DNA from: Candidatus Woesearchaeota archaeon
Lineage (GTDB): Archaea > Nanobdellota > Nanobdellia > Woesearchaeales > B29-G15
Direction of reading: 5' to 3'
Length of the DNA stretch: 7,805 nt
Assembly: GCA_003650585.1 (NCBI GenBank)
Contig: QMQS01000051.1
Span: 1-7,805 of the forward strand
In this document: positions 1 through 5,624 of the stretch, one piece after another
Numbering within the stretch: position 1 is the stretch's first letter
How the letters are laid out: each line of letters starts with the position of its first letter
Notes under the pieces: model-generated
Seen by the model: the letters and a program-made list of their open reading frames with translations, nothing else
Told to the model about the DNA's origin: nothing
Databases searched by the model: none
Translations under genes and position numbers: made by a program

Positions 1-60
1 GATATAGGGATTTTTTGGAAAGAAGAAGTATTTAAATTTTTATTTTGTGTTATGATTATA

Positions 61-85
61 TTGGAAAATGTGAATTGGAAAATGT
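61..85. repeat. 11-bp perfect direct repeat, possible regulator site
   Basis: TTGGAAAATGT occurs at 61-71 and again, identically, at 75-85, separated by GAA. A shortened copy, TTGGAAA, is at 15-21. The pair ends 11 bp before the TATA-like box of the membrane protein gene. In archaea that is where activators bind. The repeat is seen directly; its regulatory role is inference, because AT-rich DNA can form short repeats by chance. Confidence 0.4.
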
Positions 86-91
86 ATTAAC

Positions 92-128
92 AAAAAGATT
101 TAAAAACAACAAAGCCCATTACCTTTTC
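92..128 (+). promoter_or_regulatory. TATA/BRE-like promoter of the membrane protein gene
   Basis: GATTTAAAAA (97-106), preceded by the purine-rich stretch AAAAAG, resembles an archaeal BRE plus TATA box. Transcription starting about 26-27 bp after the box centre would begin near 128. That gives a leader of roughly 24 nt containing a Shine-Dalgarno sequence. This is unlike the other first-gene promoters in the window, which predict leaderless or nearly leaderless mRNAs. Confidence 0.45.
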
Positions 129-146
129 AAAATAGTAAAAGGTGAT
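118..146. promoter_or_regulatory. Shine-Dalgarno GGTGAT inside an inverted repeat
   Basis: GGTGAT at 141-146, six bases before the ATG at 152, is a strong archaeal Shine-Dalgarno match and fixes the start of the membrane protein gene. It forms the end of the arm AAAAGGTGAT (137-146), which can pair with ATTACCTTTT (118-127) through nine Watson-Crick pairs and one G-U, with a 9-nt loop. If transcription starts near 128, the left arm is not in the mRNA and the repeat would be a DNA site. If it starts earlier, the hairpin would hide the ribosome binding site. Confidence 0.5.
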
Positions 147-151
147 GCGTA

Positions 152-502
152 ATGGCAGTAACCTGGAAAGGTAGTATGCCCATATTGGCCTGGTTCTTTG
201 TTTTTGCCTTACTCAAATGGGCAAAAGTCGAGACCACTGGATTTCTGGGTGGTTTTCTAATTGGAGTGGGCTGGTTCTTGTTGATACCAGTATTGAGTGA
301 GGCAGGTGTAGCCAAATCAGCCCATCAATGGATACAGAAAGCAGGGCTTTGGGCAATTTTCTCAGCCGCATTTGGGCTTGTGGCGTTGACCCTGCTAAAA
401 GACAGTGGTGCTTGGCACACATGGCTTGTGGACTTTGGACTACTCGCTAGCGGCTTTTTTGGCTTCCTCGGTGCCCTGATTGGGTTCTTCAAGTGGAAAT
501 AA
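152..502 (+). CDS. Small four-helix membrane protein of unknown function
   Basis: I do not recognise a family for this 116-residue protein. Four hydrophobic stretches at about residues 8-22, 29-48, 63-82 and 92-113 should each span the membrane. They are rich in Gly, Phe, Trp and Leu and are joined by short loops, and the protein ends in Lys-Trp-Lys. There is no cleavable signal peptide or soluble domain. Reality of the gene is supported by a TATA-like box, a well-placed GGTGAT Shine-Dalgarno sequence and the consistent membrane pattern. Its last 63 bases overlap the end of TYW1 on the other strand, so the fourth helix is antisense to the TYW1 tail. A T-rich run just after the stop probably ends transcription. 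No enzymatic or transport function can be assigned. Confidence 0.7.
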   Translation: MAVTWKGSMPILAWFFVFALLKWAKVETTGFLGGFLIGVGWFLLIPVLSEAGVAKSAHQWIQKAGLWAIFSAAFGLVALTLLKDSGAWHTWLVDFGLLASGFFGFLGALIGFFKWK

Positions 503-1462
503 ACTCTCACTTTTTCTTGTTTTTTTGTTTCTAAGAAGCACTATTCTTGAGGGTGGATGCTCATCAATAATCTCATACAAGCCCATTAAAGCACACAGCT
601 CCTGTGAAAACGAACTCACCTCAGAATGAAGTGGCATATTCTCCATATTTAACCTCCTACGGGAGTAGCCCAGGAACATATAGCCCTTAATCTCAATGAA
701 ATCAGCTCCTATGTTTTCAAGGAAGTGTGCAAGTTTTCTCATCTCTTTTTTAGCATCATTCCAGCCCCTAATGAGCGTAAACCTCACAATTGTCCTAGTG
801 GGTAGGTTGTGTAGGAGTTGGGCAGACCTCAAAAAGTGCTCCCAATTGTGGCTCGCTTTGGGGTTGGCTATCCTCTTGTACAACTCTGGCTCGTGGGCAA
901 CAACCGATAAATAGAGTTGGTCTGGTAAACCACCCTCCTTTGCCAACCTCTCCAACATAGCAGGGAATGTTCCATTGGTCACAAGGAACACGCTCCTGGC
1001 ATGTCTATCCAACTTAAGGTGCTTTATTAATTGGGGCAGATGAGGGTAGATGCATGGCTCACCAGAGAGTGAGACTGCAAAATGGTCTGGATCGAGTGAC
1101 TCCTGCCATAGCCGCCTCTCTGTGCCAACCCTACCCCCAAACCCACTCAGAAGCCTCTTCCTTAATTCAATTAGGCTTGTAACAATCTTGTGTGGTGGTT
1201 CAGCAACCTCATTTTTAAATTCAGTAAAGCTCATCAACTCCATCGGTCTCCAACAGTAGATGCAACTGTTCGAGCACCAGACAGCTGCGGGTGAGAACTG
1301 CATACATCTATGGGTGTGCACGCCATAGAATATCTGCTTGTAGCACACACCCCTACCTTGCAATGCCTTCTTATTCCAGGTGCAAATCTGCACCCCAGAG
1401 TGCCCACTCACTGCATACTGCTTCTTCTCGAGTTGTGCAATGATGTCTTTTGCAATATACAT
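440..1462 (-). CDS. taw1: S-adenosyl-L-methionine-dependent tRNA 4-demethylwyosine synthase (TYW1/Taw1)
   Basis: This radical-SAM enzyme condenses N1-methylguanosine-37 of tRNA-Phe with two carbons from pyruvate to form the tricyclic 4-demethylwyosine, after Trm5 methylation. The 340-residue product has the family signature. C63-x3-C67-x2-C70 (WCSNSCIYCW) binds the radical-SAM [4Fe-4S] cluster. C27, C40 and C53, spaced by 13, match the ligands of the second cluster. K42 in GVCYKQ matches the lysine proposed to hold pyruvate. LSGEP (about 163-167) and the late EHPPSRIVLL motif are also typical. No flavodoxin domain is present, as usual in archaea. I chose ATG 1462 over GTG 1468 because it lies exactly 26.5 bp from the TATA box centre and brings the cysteines within one position of the characterised Pyrococcus numbering as I recall it. 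The roughly 24-residue charged tail after the conserved end overlaps the convergent membrane protein gene. Confidence 0.93.
   Translation of the reverse strand: MYIAKDIIAQLEKKQYAVSGHSGVQICTWNKKALQGRGVCYKQIFYGVHTHRCMQFSPAAVWCSNSCIYCWRPMELMSFTEFKNEVAEPPHKIVTSLIELRKRLLSGFGGRVGTERRLWQESLDPDHFAVSLSGEPCIYPHLPQLIKHLKLDRHARSVFLVTNGTFPAMLERLAKEGGLPDQLYLSVVAHEPELYKRIANPKASHNWEHFLRSAQLLHNLPTRTIVRFTLIRGWNDAKKEMRKLAHFLENIGADFIEIKGYMFLGYSRRRLNMENMPLHSEVSSFSQELCALMGLYEIIDEHPPSRIVLLRNKKTRKSESLFPLEEPNQGTEEAKKAASE
511..530 (+). terminator. Poly-T terminator for the membrane protein gene
   Basis: Starting 8 nt after the TAA stop of the membrane protein gene, the plus strand carries T5 (511-515) and T7 (520-526) followed by another T run. 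This resembles the U-rich, hairpin-free terminators of archaea. The tract lies inside TYW1 and on the opposite strand encodes its Arg/Asn/Lys-rich segment RNKKTRKS. The run is seen; termination is inferred. Confidence 0.5.
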
Positions 1463-1514
1463 ACACACCCATAATCACAAAAGATTTATAAAAATTCACC
1501 CATGCCAATTTGAA
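1463..1514. promoter_or_regulatory. Bidirectional promoter with one palindromic TATA box (TYW1 / HAD gene)
   Basis: The 52-bp gap between the divergent TYW1 and HAD starts contains TTTATAAA at 1485-1492, an exact palindrome that reads as a TATA box on both strands. Its centre (1488.5) is 26.5 bp from the A of the TYW1 ATG (1462) and 26.5 bp from the A of the HAD ATG (1515). Archaeal transcription usually starts about 26-27 bp from the TATA centre, so both mRNAs are predicted to be leaderless. The flanks differ: AAAAG before the box on the plus strand, GGTGAATT on the minus strand. Different BRE strength may therefore set direction. Confidence 0.65.
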
Positions 1515-2165
1515 ATGTTAAAGGGTGTGGTGTTTGACCTGGATGGTGTTATAGTGGACTCTGAGCCATTCTCAACTGAGGCCTCTGTACATGCACTCAC
1601 ACGCCTCGGTGTTGATCCCTCAGTCATCTCGGATGATTTCTTTTTTGGCACCTCCTATGTTGGCTTTATTCATCACATAAACAAAAAATAAGGGCTTAGC
1701 ATACAGCCAGAGGTTTACAAAAGGCTTAAACTTAAGGAATTCTTCTGTATTGCAAAGGGCAAACTCAAAACATTCCCTGGTGTAAAAGAGCTAATAAACC
1801 AATTAAAGCGCTCCGGGCTAAAACTGGCTATTGCCTCATCAAGCCCTGTTGAAAAATTAAGGTTTACACTGAAAGAGGTGGGGCTTTGGAAGGTGTTTGG
1901 AGTTGTTGTGTGTGCAAACGATGTACAGCATGCCAAGCCCAACCCTGAGATTTACCTCAAAGCAGCAAAGAGAATGAAGCTCAGCCCAAAAGAGTGTTTG
2001 GCCATCGAGGACACACTCCAAGGCATACGGTCTGCTAAGGGTGCTGGCATGGTTTGCCTTGCTGTCACCAACACTATGCCAAGTTACAAATTGAAGGAAG
2101 CAGACCTTGTGGTAGCCACACTAAAGGGTTTGAGCGTAGCAAGGTTAAGGCAACTCTTCGTATAA
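1515..2165 (+). pseudogene. HAD-superfamily phosphatase / beta-phosphoglucomutase-like, interrupted by one in-frame stop
   Basis: Read through its stop, this is a 216-codon HAD subfamily I hydrolase of the beta-phosphoglucomutase / phosphoglycolate-phosphatase-like group, which removes or moves phosphate on small sugar phosphates. All four catalytic motifs are intact and in one frame: D8-L-D10-G-V (nucleophile and acid/base), Ser108 in IASSS, Lys141 in HAKPNP, and E165-D166 in AIEDT. Codon 59 is TAA (1689-1691), between NKK and GLS. The family often has Tyr-Gly at this point, so a TAT or TAC to TAA change is likely. No frameshift is needed. The stop separates the nucleophile from the other motifs, so neither fragment alone should work. 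TAA is a normal stop elsewhere in the window. The gene overlaps the convergent nitroreductase gene by 21 bp. A base-calling error beside the A6 run at 1683-1688 is possible; the exact substrate is unknown. Confidence 0.85.
1677..1693 (-). terminator. Possible poly-T terminator for the HerA operon, within the HAD gene
   Basis: On the minus strand this stretch reads CCTTATTTTTTGTTTATG, with T6 at 1688-1683. It is the first strong T run downstream of the nitroreductase stop at 2145, though about 450 bases away. If used, the HerA operon transcript would be antisense to most of the HAD gene. The evidence is only the T run. Confidence 0.2.
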
Positions 2166-2672
2166 CTCCTCCAACTCAAGCCGAGCCCTGGGACGCCCCT
2201 CCTCAGCGGGGTAACCAAGTGTAATTGCATACGCAAGCACATAGCTCTTGGGTATACCCAGCAGCTCTTTTGCCTTCTCTTTATCCATCCTGCCAATGTA
2301 GCAACTCCCAAGCCCTAGCTCAGTGGCTCTCAGCATCAAAAACGCGGTTTGGATTGAGATGTCCCTCATCGTCCTAAGCACGTTCTGTTCGTATGTAGAG
2401 TCAGGGTATTTCTCAAGGTAAACATCTGGGTTGCCATAACAAATAAGTATAACCGGGGCAGTGTAAACAAACTCCTGCGGAAACACTTGGGCTTGCTTCA
2501 ATCTCTCAATTGTGGCTTTCCCTAAGACCTTAATCCTTAATGGCTGAATGTTCTTGCCTGTTGGAGCCAATCTCGCAGCATCTATAAGCTCAAGCACAAT
2601 CTCCTTTGGAACATCCCTTGCTTGATAAGCCCTTATACTCTTCCTTTTTTCGATTGCCTCTTTGACATCCAT
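2145..2672 (-). CDS. Nitroreductase-family FMN-dependent oxidoreductase
   Basis: The 175-residue product has the length and motifs of single-domain nitroreductase-family flavoproteins, which bind FMN at a dimer interface and use NAD(P)H to reduce nitro compounds, quinones or other acceptors. Visible motifs are RKSIRAY (10-16, basic residues for the FMN phosphate), APTGKN (36-41), GLGSCYIG (120-127) and GYPAEEGRPR (153-162) near the end. The physiological substrate is not evident. ATG 2672 was chosen because it starts the conserved MDVKEAI segment and is preceded by GGGGTGAGG, a strong Shine-Dalgarno sequence with a spacer of about 5 nt. It is the third gene of the HerA operon, and its first 40 bases overlap the end of the glycosyltransferase. 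Its stop lies inside the last codons of the convergent HAD gene. Confidence 0.9.
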   Translation of the reverse strand: MDVKEAIEKRKSIRAYQARDVPKEIVLELIDAARLAPTGKNIQPLRIKVLGKATIERLKQAQVFPQEFVYTAPVILICYGNPDVYLEKYPDSTYEQNVLRTMRDISIQTAFLMLRATELGLGSCYIGRMDKEKAKELLGIPKSYVLAYAITLGYPAEEGRPRARLELEELYEELP

Positions 2673-3574
2673 CTTTTCCTCACCCCGAACACGCCTTTGA
2701 TTATTCCAAAACCACACTCTATTCCAAGTGTTAAGTAGTGTTTACAAATCCTAAACACAGCCATGTGCTTGCCCATGATGGGATTACCTTCAACAGCATC
2801 ATTAGTTGTGAACTTAACCTTCTCAATATGAGAAACATGCTTAACATTGTCCCATTTTGTTACCCAAATCAGTTGGCGCCTCTGTCTTTCGGTTAGCCCA
2901 TATCTCCTCTTTACATACTTAGATTCCCTAATTGTCTCAGCATCAAGGAGTGCCTCCAAACCAAACCCTGTGTTTGCATCAATGAGAGGTAGGACATTCA
3001 TCATTGTGCCGCCAAAGTATGCCCTTTGACCTGTAATAGCTAATCTCTCGCGTGCTGTGGCAAATGCGAGCCTCTCACGAAACCATTTCCTCAACCCGAA
3101 TTTGTGGGGTGAGGGCACTAAAGCAACTACAGCCAAGCGCCTAAGCCCCTTACCCTTAACCCTCACTATTTCCAATAGTCTTTTTATGAGGGTGTCGAGG
3201 TTGCTCGGTTGTATTCCACGCAGGTCCCCATCCAACTGCAATACTATCCTTTCCTCAATCTTTGGGTCATGAGCAACCAGCCATTCGCCACCAACCTTGT
3301 AAGCGTAGCCCTTACCCATGTTTCTCTTGAGGGTTATCAACTTAATAAATGGATTGTGCTTAGCATAAACCTCAACTATCTGCTTGGAATTATCGCTGCT
3401 GCCATCATCTATCATCACCCATTTCAAGAGATGCTTGCCAAACCTGCCCCTCTTCTTCCAAGCCACAATAGAGGCAGCTACACTACCTATGGTCAACTCC
3501 TCATTGTAAAAGGGTGTAATTCCATACACACCTAAGCCAGTTTGTGGGTCACCTTGTAATGCACTATATAACAT
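2633..3574 (-). CDS. GT2-type (GT-A fold) glycosyltransferase
   Basis: This 313-residue protein carries the nucleotide-sugar-binding core of family 2 glycosyltransferases: YGITPFYNEE (17-26), MIDDGSSDNS (54-63), LKRNMGKGYA (82-91) and LDGD (114-117), the DxD-like metal site. ITGQRA (180-185) followed by GFGLEALLD (203-211) resembles the acceptor region of dolichol-phosphate-mannose synthase or glucosyl-3-phosphoglycerate-synthase-like enzymes. It therefore probably moves a sugar from an NDP- or GDP-sugar to a lipid carrier or small acceptor at the inner membrane face. I see no clear membrane helix; the C-terminus is basic. ATG 3574 has GGAGG about 9-10 nt upstream and overlaps the HerA end by 43 bp. 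GTG 3529 (residue 16, just before the first beta strand) is an alternative that removes the overlap. Donor and acceptor cannot be told from sequence alone. Confidence 0.85.
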   Translation of the reverse strand: MLYSALQGDPQTGLGVYGITPFYNEELTIGSVAASIVAWKKRGRFGKHLLKWVMIDDGSSDNSKQIVEVYAKHNPFIKLITLKRNMGKGYAYKVGGEWLVAHDPKIEERIVLQLDGDLRGIQPSNLDTLIKRLLEIVRVKGKGLRRLAVVALVPSPHKFGLRKWFRERLAFATARERLAITGQRAYFGGTMMNVLPLIDANTGFGLEALLDAETIRESKYVKRRYGLTERQRRQLIWVTKWDNVKHVSHIEKVKFTTNDAVEGNPIMGKHMAVFRICKHYLTLGIECGFGIIKGVFGVRKRWMSKRQSKKGRV

Positions 3575-5532
3575 TCCCTCAGTTCCTCCACTCTCACAAA
3601 ATTAGAGAGTTTTTGTTTGATTTGTGCCATTGTAATCTTGGGCTTTAATTTCTTATCATAAGCCACCCTCATTAGGGTTATTGAATCGTAATTCGCATAG
3701 TTAGACAAATCGCTAAGTATAATACCCTTATTGAGTGAGTATCTATCGCCAACCTTAACCAAGTAGCCCTTGGAGCGAAGCAATTCAAGATAGTTGTGTA
3801 TGCGTGTTATTTGTGGATGGCGGATGTCATCTGGCTTAAACTCCTTTAGTTTGTAACACTCCTTCAACACCCGCAGTTCATTCATGGTGAGTTTTGAGAG
3901 GTCTGGTAAAGCTGCAATTGTCATACGGGTTGTGTCTGTAACCACATTGCCATTTATCAGCTCTAACACCAACCTAAAGTCCACCTTACCCTTGCAGAAA
4001 GCCATCACACATGGCACAAGGATTGTCTCTATCCTTACAATTGGTTTGTCTGACATCAATTGAATGTCCTTTTTGGTGAGCTTGGGTTTAATCATTGGGA
4101 GCACATTCTGCGGTGAATAGTTTGCTCTCCCAGAGAACTTCTTTGTCTGTTCCAGTTCCTCAATCATGGTTGCTGTTGAGCCACCGTGCAGAGTCCTCCT
4201 AGGTCGAATGTTGACAAAGAGTGGCGTATCAACAACTCCTGTTACCATCGCAGTACCAATCGGTAGGTTCTTTATCTCATCCTCTGCTTCCTTTGTGATA
4301 CCCTCAACAGACTTGGCTATCGCCCTTATGTCAGAGGGGTTTGTAACCTTGAGAATAATCTGAGTGTTGCACTGGCTCAGCACATTGTTGTCCACCCTTG
4401 CAGGGCGTTGTGAGATTATGCACACACCCAACCCAAACTTCCTACCCTCTGAAGCAATCGCGCGTATGATGTCAGAGCTCTTTGCCTCTCTGTAGTTCCT
4501 CTCTGGACAGAAATTATGGGCCTCTTCTATCACCAAAAAGAAAGGGGGAACAAAACCCTTTTTCCTTTTCTCAAACAAATCCTTGAGGAGTTTGTAAACA
4601 ATTATCTCTTGCAACTCTGGGTTAAAGCCCTTTAGGTTTATTATTGAGCACCTCCCTGGTCTGATGAGCTCGTTGAGGGGTGTTGGGTGCGACGAGAATA
4701 TCTCCAGATTCATTAGATACTTAATCACATTCACCACAGGGAACTTAGAAGTGCTTTCATCCTTCTCTATCTCAAACAATAGGTTGGTGAAGTTCACCTC
4801 ATCTATCCTCTCTAGTGCAGAATATATCAAACTCTTTTGGGTTGAGGTTAGTTTTGCTGGCAAGAGATGCAACAACTCCCGTGTGCTTAGCACATTCGAA
4901 ACCCTTATTGGTTTGAGGTTGGGGTTTATGCTAGGATTGCCGTACTCCTCAATTGCCTTGAGATACCCCTTGGGCTTCACACCGTATTTGTGCATCAGCT
5001 CTAGCTCTTTTTCATCTGAATTTGGGTGTTTCAATGTGGAATACTCGCCATGCGGGTCTATCACAAGCAATGGTATGCTGTGCTCTATGATTTCCTCTAT
5101 TAGTACCCCTGTGGTGTAACTCTTACCAGCACCGGTTTTTGCTAGTATTGCCACATGCTTTGTAAGCAGTTTCTGAAGGTCTAGTTTTACTTTTATGTTC
5201 TTACCTTCAAGCATCCCTATGTAGGCCCCTGGCTTGTCTGTGTTGAGCATAACTGTTTCCTCAATGAACTTGTCCTCTGCTCGCAAAACCTCAGAATTGG
5301 GTAAGAAGGGCTCTCTGAGTGGCTTGAGGTGATTGTTCTCGTCCTTGTAACCAATAATATTACAATGAGCCACAACGCTCTCCCCATCCCGCACCAACTC
5401 AACAATCTGACATAGCACATACCCGTACGAGGGGTGCATTACCTGAACATACTCGAACTTTTTGGCATCGCCCTCTACCAAGAAAGTGAAATGTGTGGTG
5501 GTAAGCTTCCCAACAATTCTACCGAGTATCAT
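3532..5532 (-). CDS. HerA-like FtsK/VirB4-family hexameric ATPase (DNA translocase)
   Basis: This 666-residue protein has the HerA layout. A beta-rich HAS-barrel spans about residues 1-95. Walker A AKTGAGKS is at 131-138 and IDPHGEY at 158-164. Walker B FFLVIEEAHN is at 331-340, with the catalytic glutamate in EEAH. EGRKFGLG (362-369) and SQRPARVDNN (374-383) supply the sensor and arginine-finger region typical of HerA. A C-terminal region (about 480-666) contains a probable winged helix near 545-600. Proteins of this type form hexameric rings that pump duplex DNA. Canonical HerA works with the nuclease NurA beside Mre11-Rad50 in end resection. None of those genes is next to this one, so it may be a paralogue with another partner. 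It heads an operon with the glycosyltransferase and nitroreductase. The ATG lies 29 bp from a TATA-like box, implying an almost leaderless mRNA. Confidence 0.92.
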   Translation of the reverse strand: MILGRIVGKLTTTHFTFLVEGDAKKFEYVQVMHPSYGYVLCQIVELVRDGESVVAHCNIIGYKDENNHLKPLREPFLPNSEVLRAEDKFIEETVMLNTDKPGAYIGMLEGKNIKVKLDLQKLLTKHVAILAKTGAGKSYTTGVLIEEIIEHSIPLLVIDPHGEYSTLKHPNSDEKELELMHKYGVKPKGYLKAIEEYGNPSINPNLKPIRVSNVLSTRELLHLLPAKLTSTQKSLIYSALERIDEVNFTNLLFEIEKDESTSKFPVVNVIKYLMNLEIFSSHPTPLNELIRPGRCSIINLKGFNPELQEIIVYKLLKDLFEKRKKGFVPPFFLVIEEAHNFCPERNYREAKSSDIIRAIASEGRKFGLGVCIISQRPARVDNNVLSQCNTQIILKVTNPSDIRAIAKSVEGITKEAEDEIKNLPIGTAMVTGVVDTPLFVNIRPRRTLHGGSTATMIEELEQTKKFSGRANYSPQNVLPMIKPKLTKKDIQLMSDKPIVRIETILVPCVMAFCKGKVDFRLVLELINGNVVTDTTRMTIAALPDLSKLTMNELRVLKECYKLKEFKPDDIRHPQITRIHNYLELLRSKGYLVKVGDRYSLNKGIILSDLSNYANYDSITLMRVAYDKKLKPKITMAQIKQKLSNFVRVEELRECYIVHYKVTHKLA

Positions 5533-5624
5533 TCCTAATGAAAAGAAATTACAGGGTTTAATAAATTTAATGGCGAAAGAGAAGATTTATAAGTGGCACC
5601 AACTTTGCTTGGTGCGTGAGTAAC
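5533..5624. promoter_or_regulatory. Divergent promoter region (HerA operon / small helical protein)
   Basis: Two TATA-like boxes face opposite ways. On the minus strand, ATTTATTAAA (5566-5557) predicts transcription starting near 5534-5535, only 2-3 nt before the HerA ATG. On the plus strand, TTTATAAG (5586-5593) follows the purine-rich BRE-like GCGAAAGAGAAG and is centred 26.5 bp before 5616. Unlike the TYW1/HAD gap, separate boxes serve the two directions. Box positions are seen; start sites are inferred. Confidence 0.55.

Larger units (their letters stand above)
1..151. other. AT-rich intergenic/promoter region upstream of the membrane protein gene
   Basis: No coding frame is supportable here. 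The stretch is much richer in A and T than the surrounding genes. It holds T-rich runs at 11-16 and 36-45, which could be the terminator of a gene lying off the left edge. It also holds a TATTTAAATTTT stretch at 29-40 that could be a further TATA box on either strand, an 11-bp direct repeat, a TATA-like box at 97-106 and an inverted repeat around the ribosome binding site. The last three are listed separately. Confidence 0.6.

Noticed and set aside
137..160. Possible C-box (GTGATGC) of a C/D guide RNA near the membrane gene start
   Set aside because: There is no matching D box or C'/D' pair at a suitable distance, and the bases are better explained as a Shine-Dalgarno sequence.
1681..1692. 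Programmed frameshifting at the A6 run next to the HAD stop
   Set aside because: The coding frames before and after the stop are the same, so a frameshift would not restore the protein; a nonsense change or base-calling error explains it more simply.
1878..2165. A separate 95-residue gene starting at GTG 1878
   Set aside because: It is the C-terminal part of the HAD phosphatase (motifs III and IV), in the same frame as the upstream part and without a promoter; it is the distal fragment of a broken gene.
1515..2165. TAA reassigned to an amino acid in this organism
   Set aside because: TAA ends other genes in the window at the expected places (aIF5B, nitroreductase, glycosyltransferase, membrane protein), so no recoding of TAA is indicated.
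4664..5119. A 151-codon open frame on the plus strand inside the HerA-like gene
   Set aside because: It lies wholly antisense to a gene with all expected HerA motifs, has no promoter or Shine-Dalgarno sequence of its own, and its composition looks like a reverse-strand shadow.
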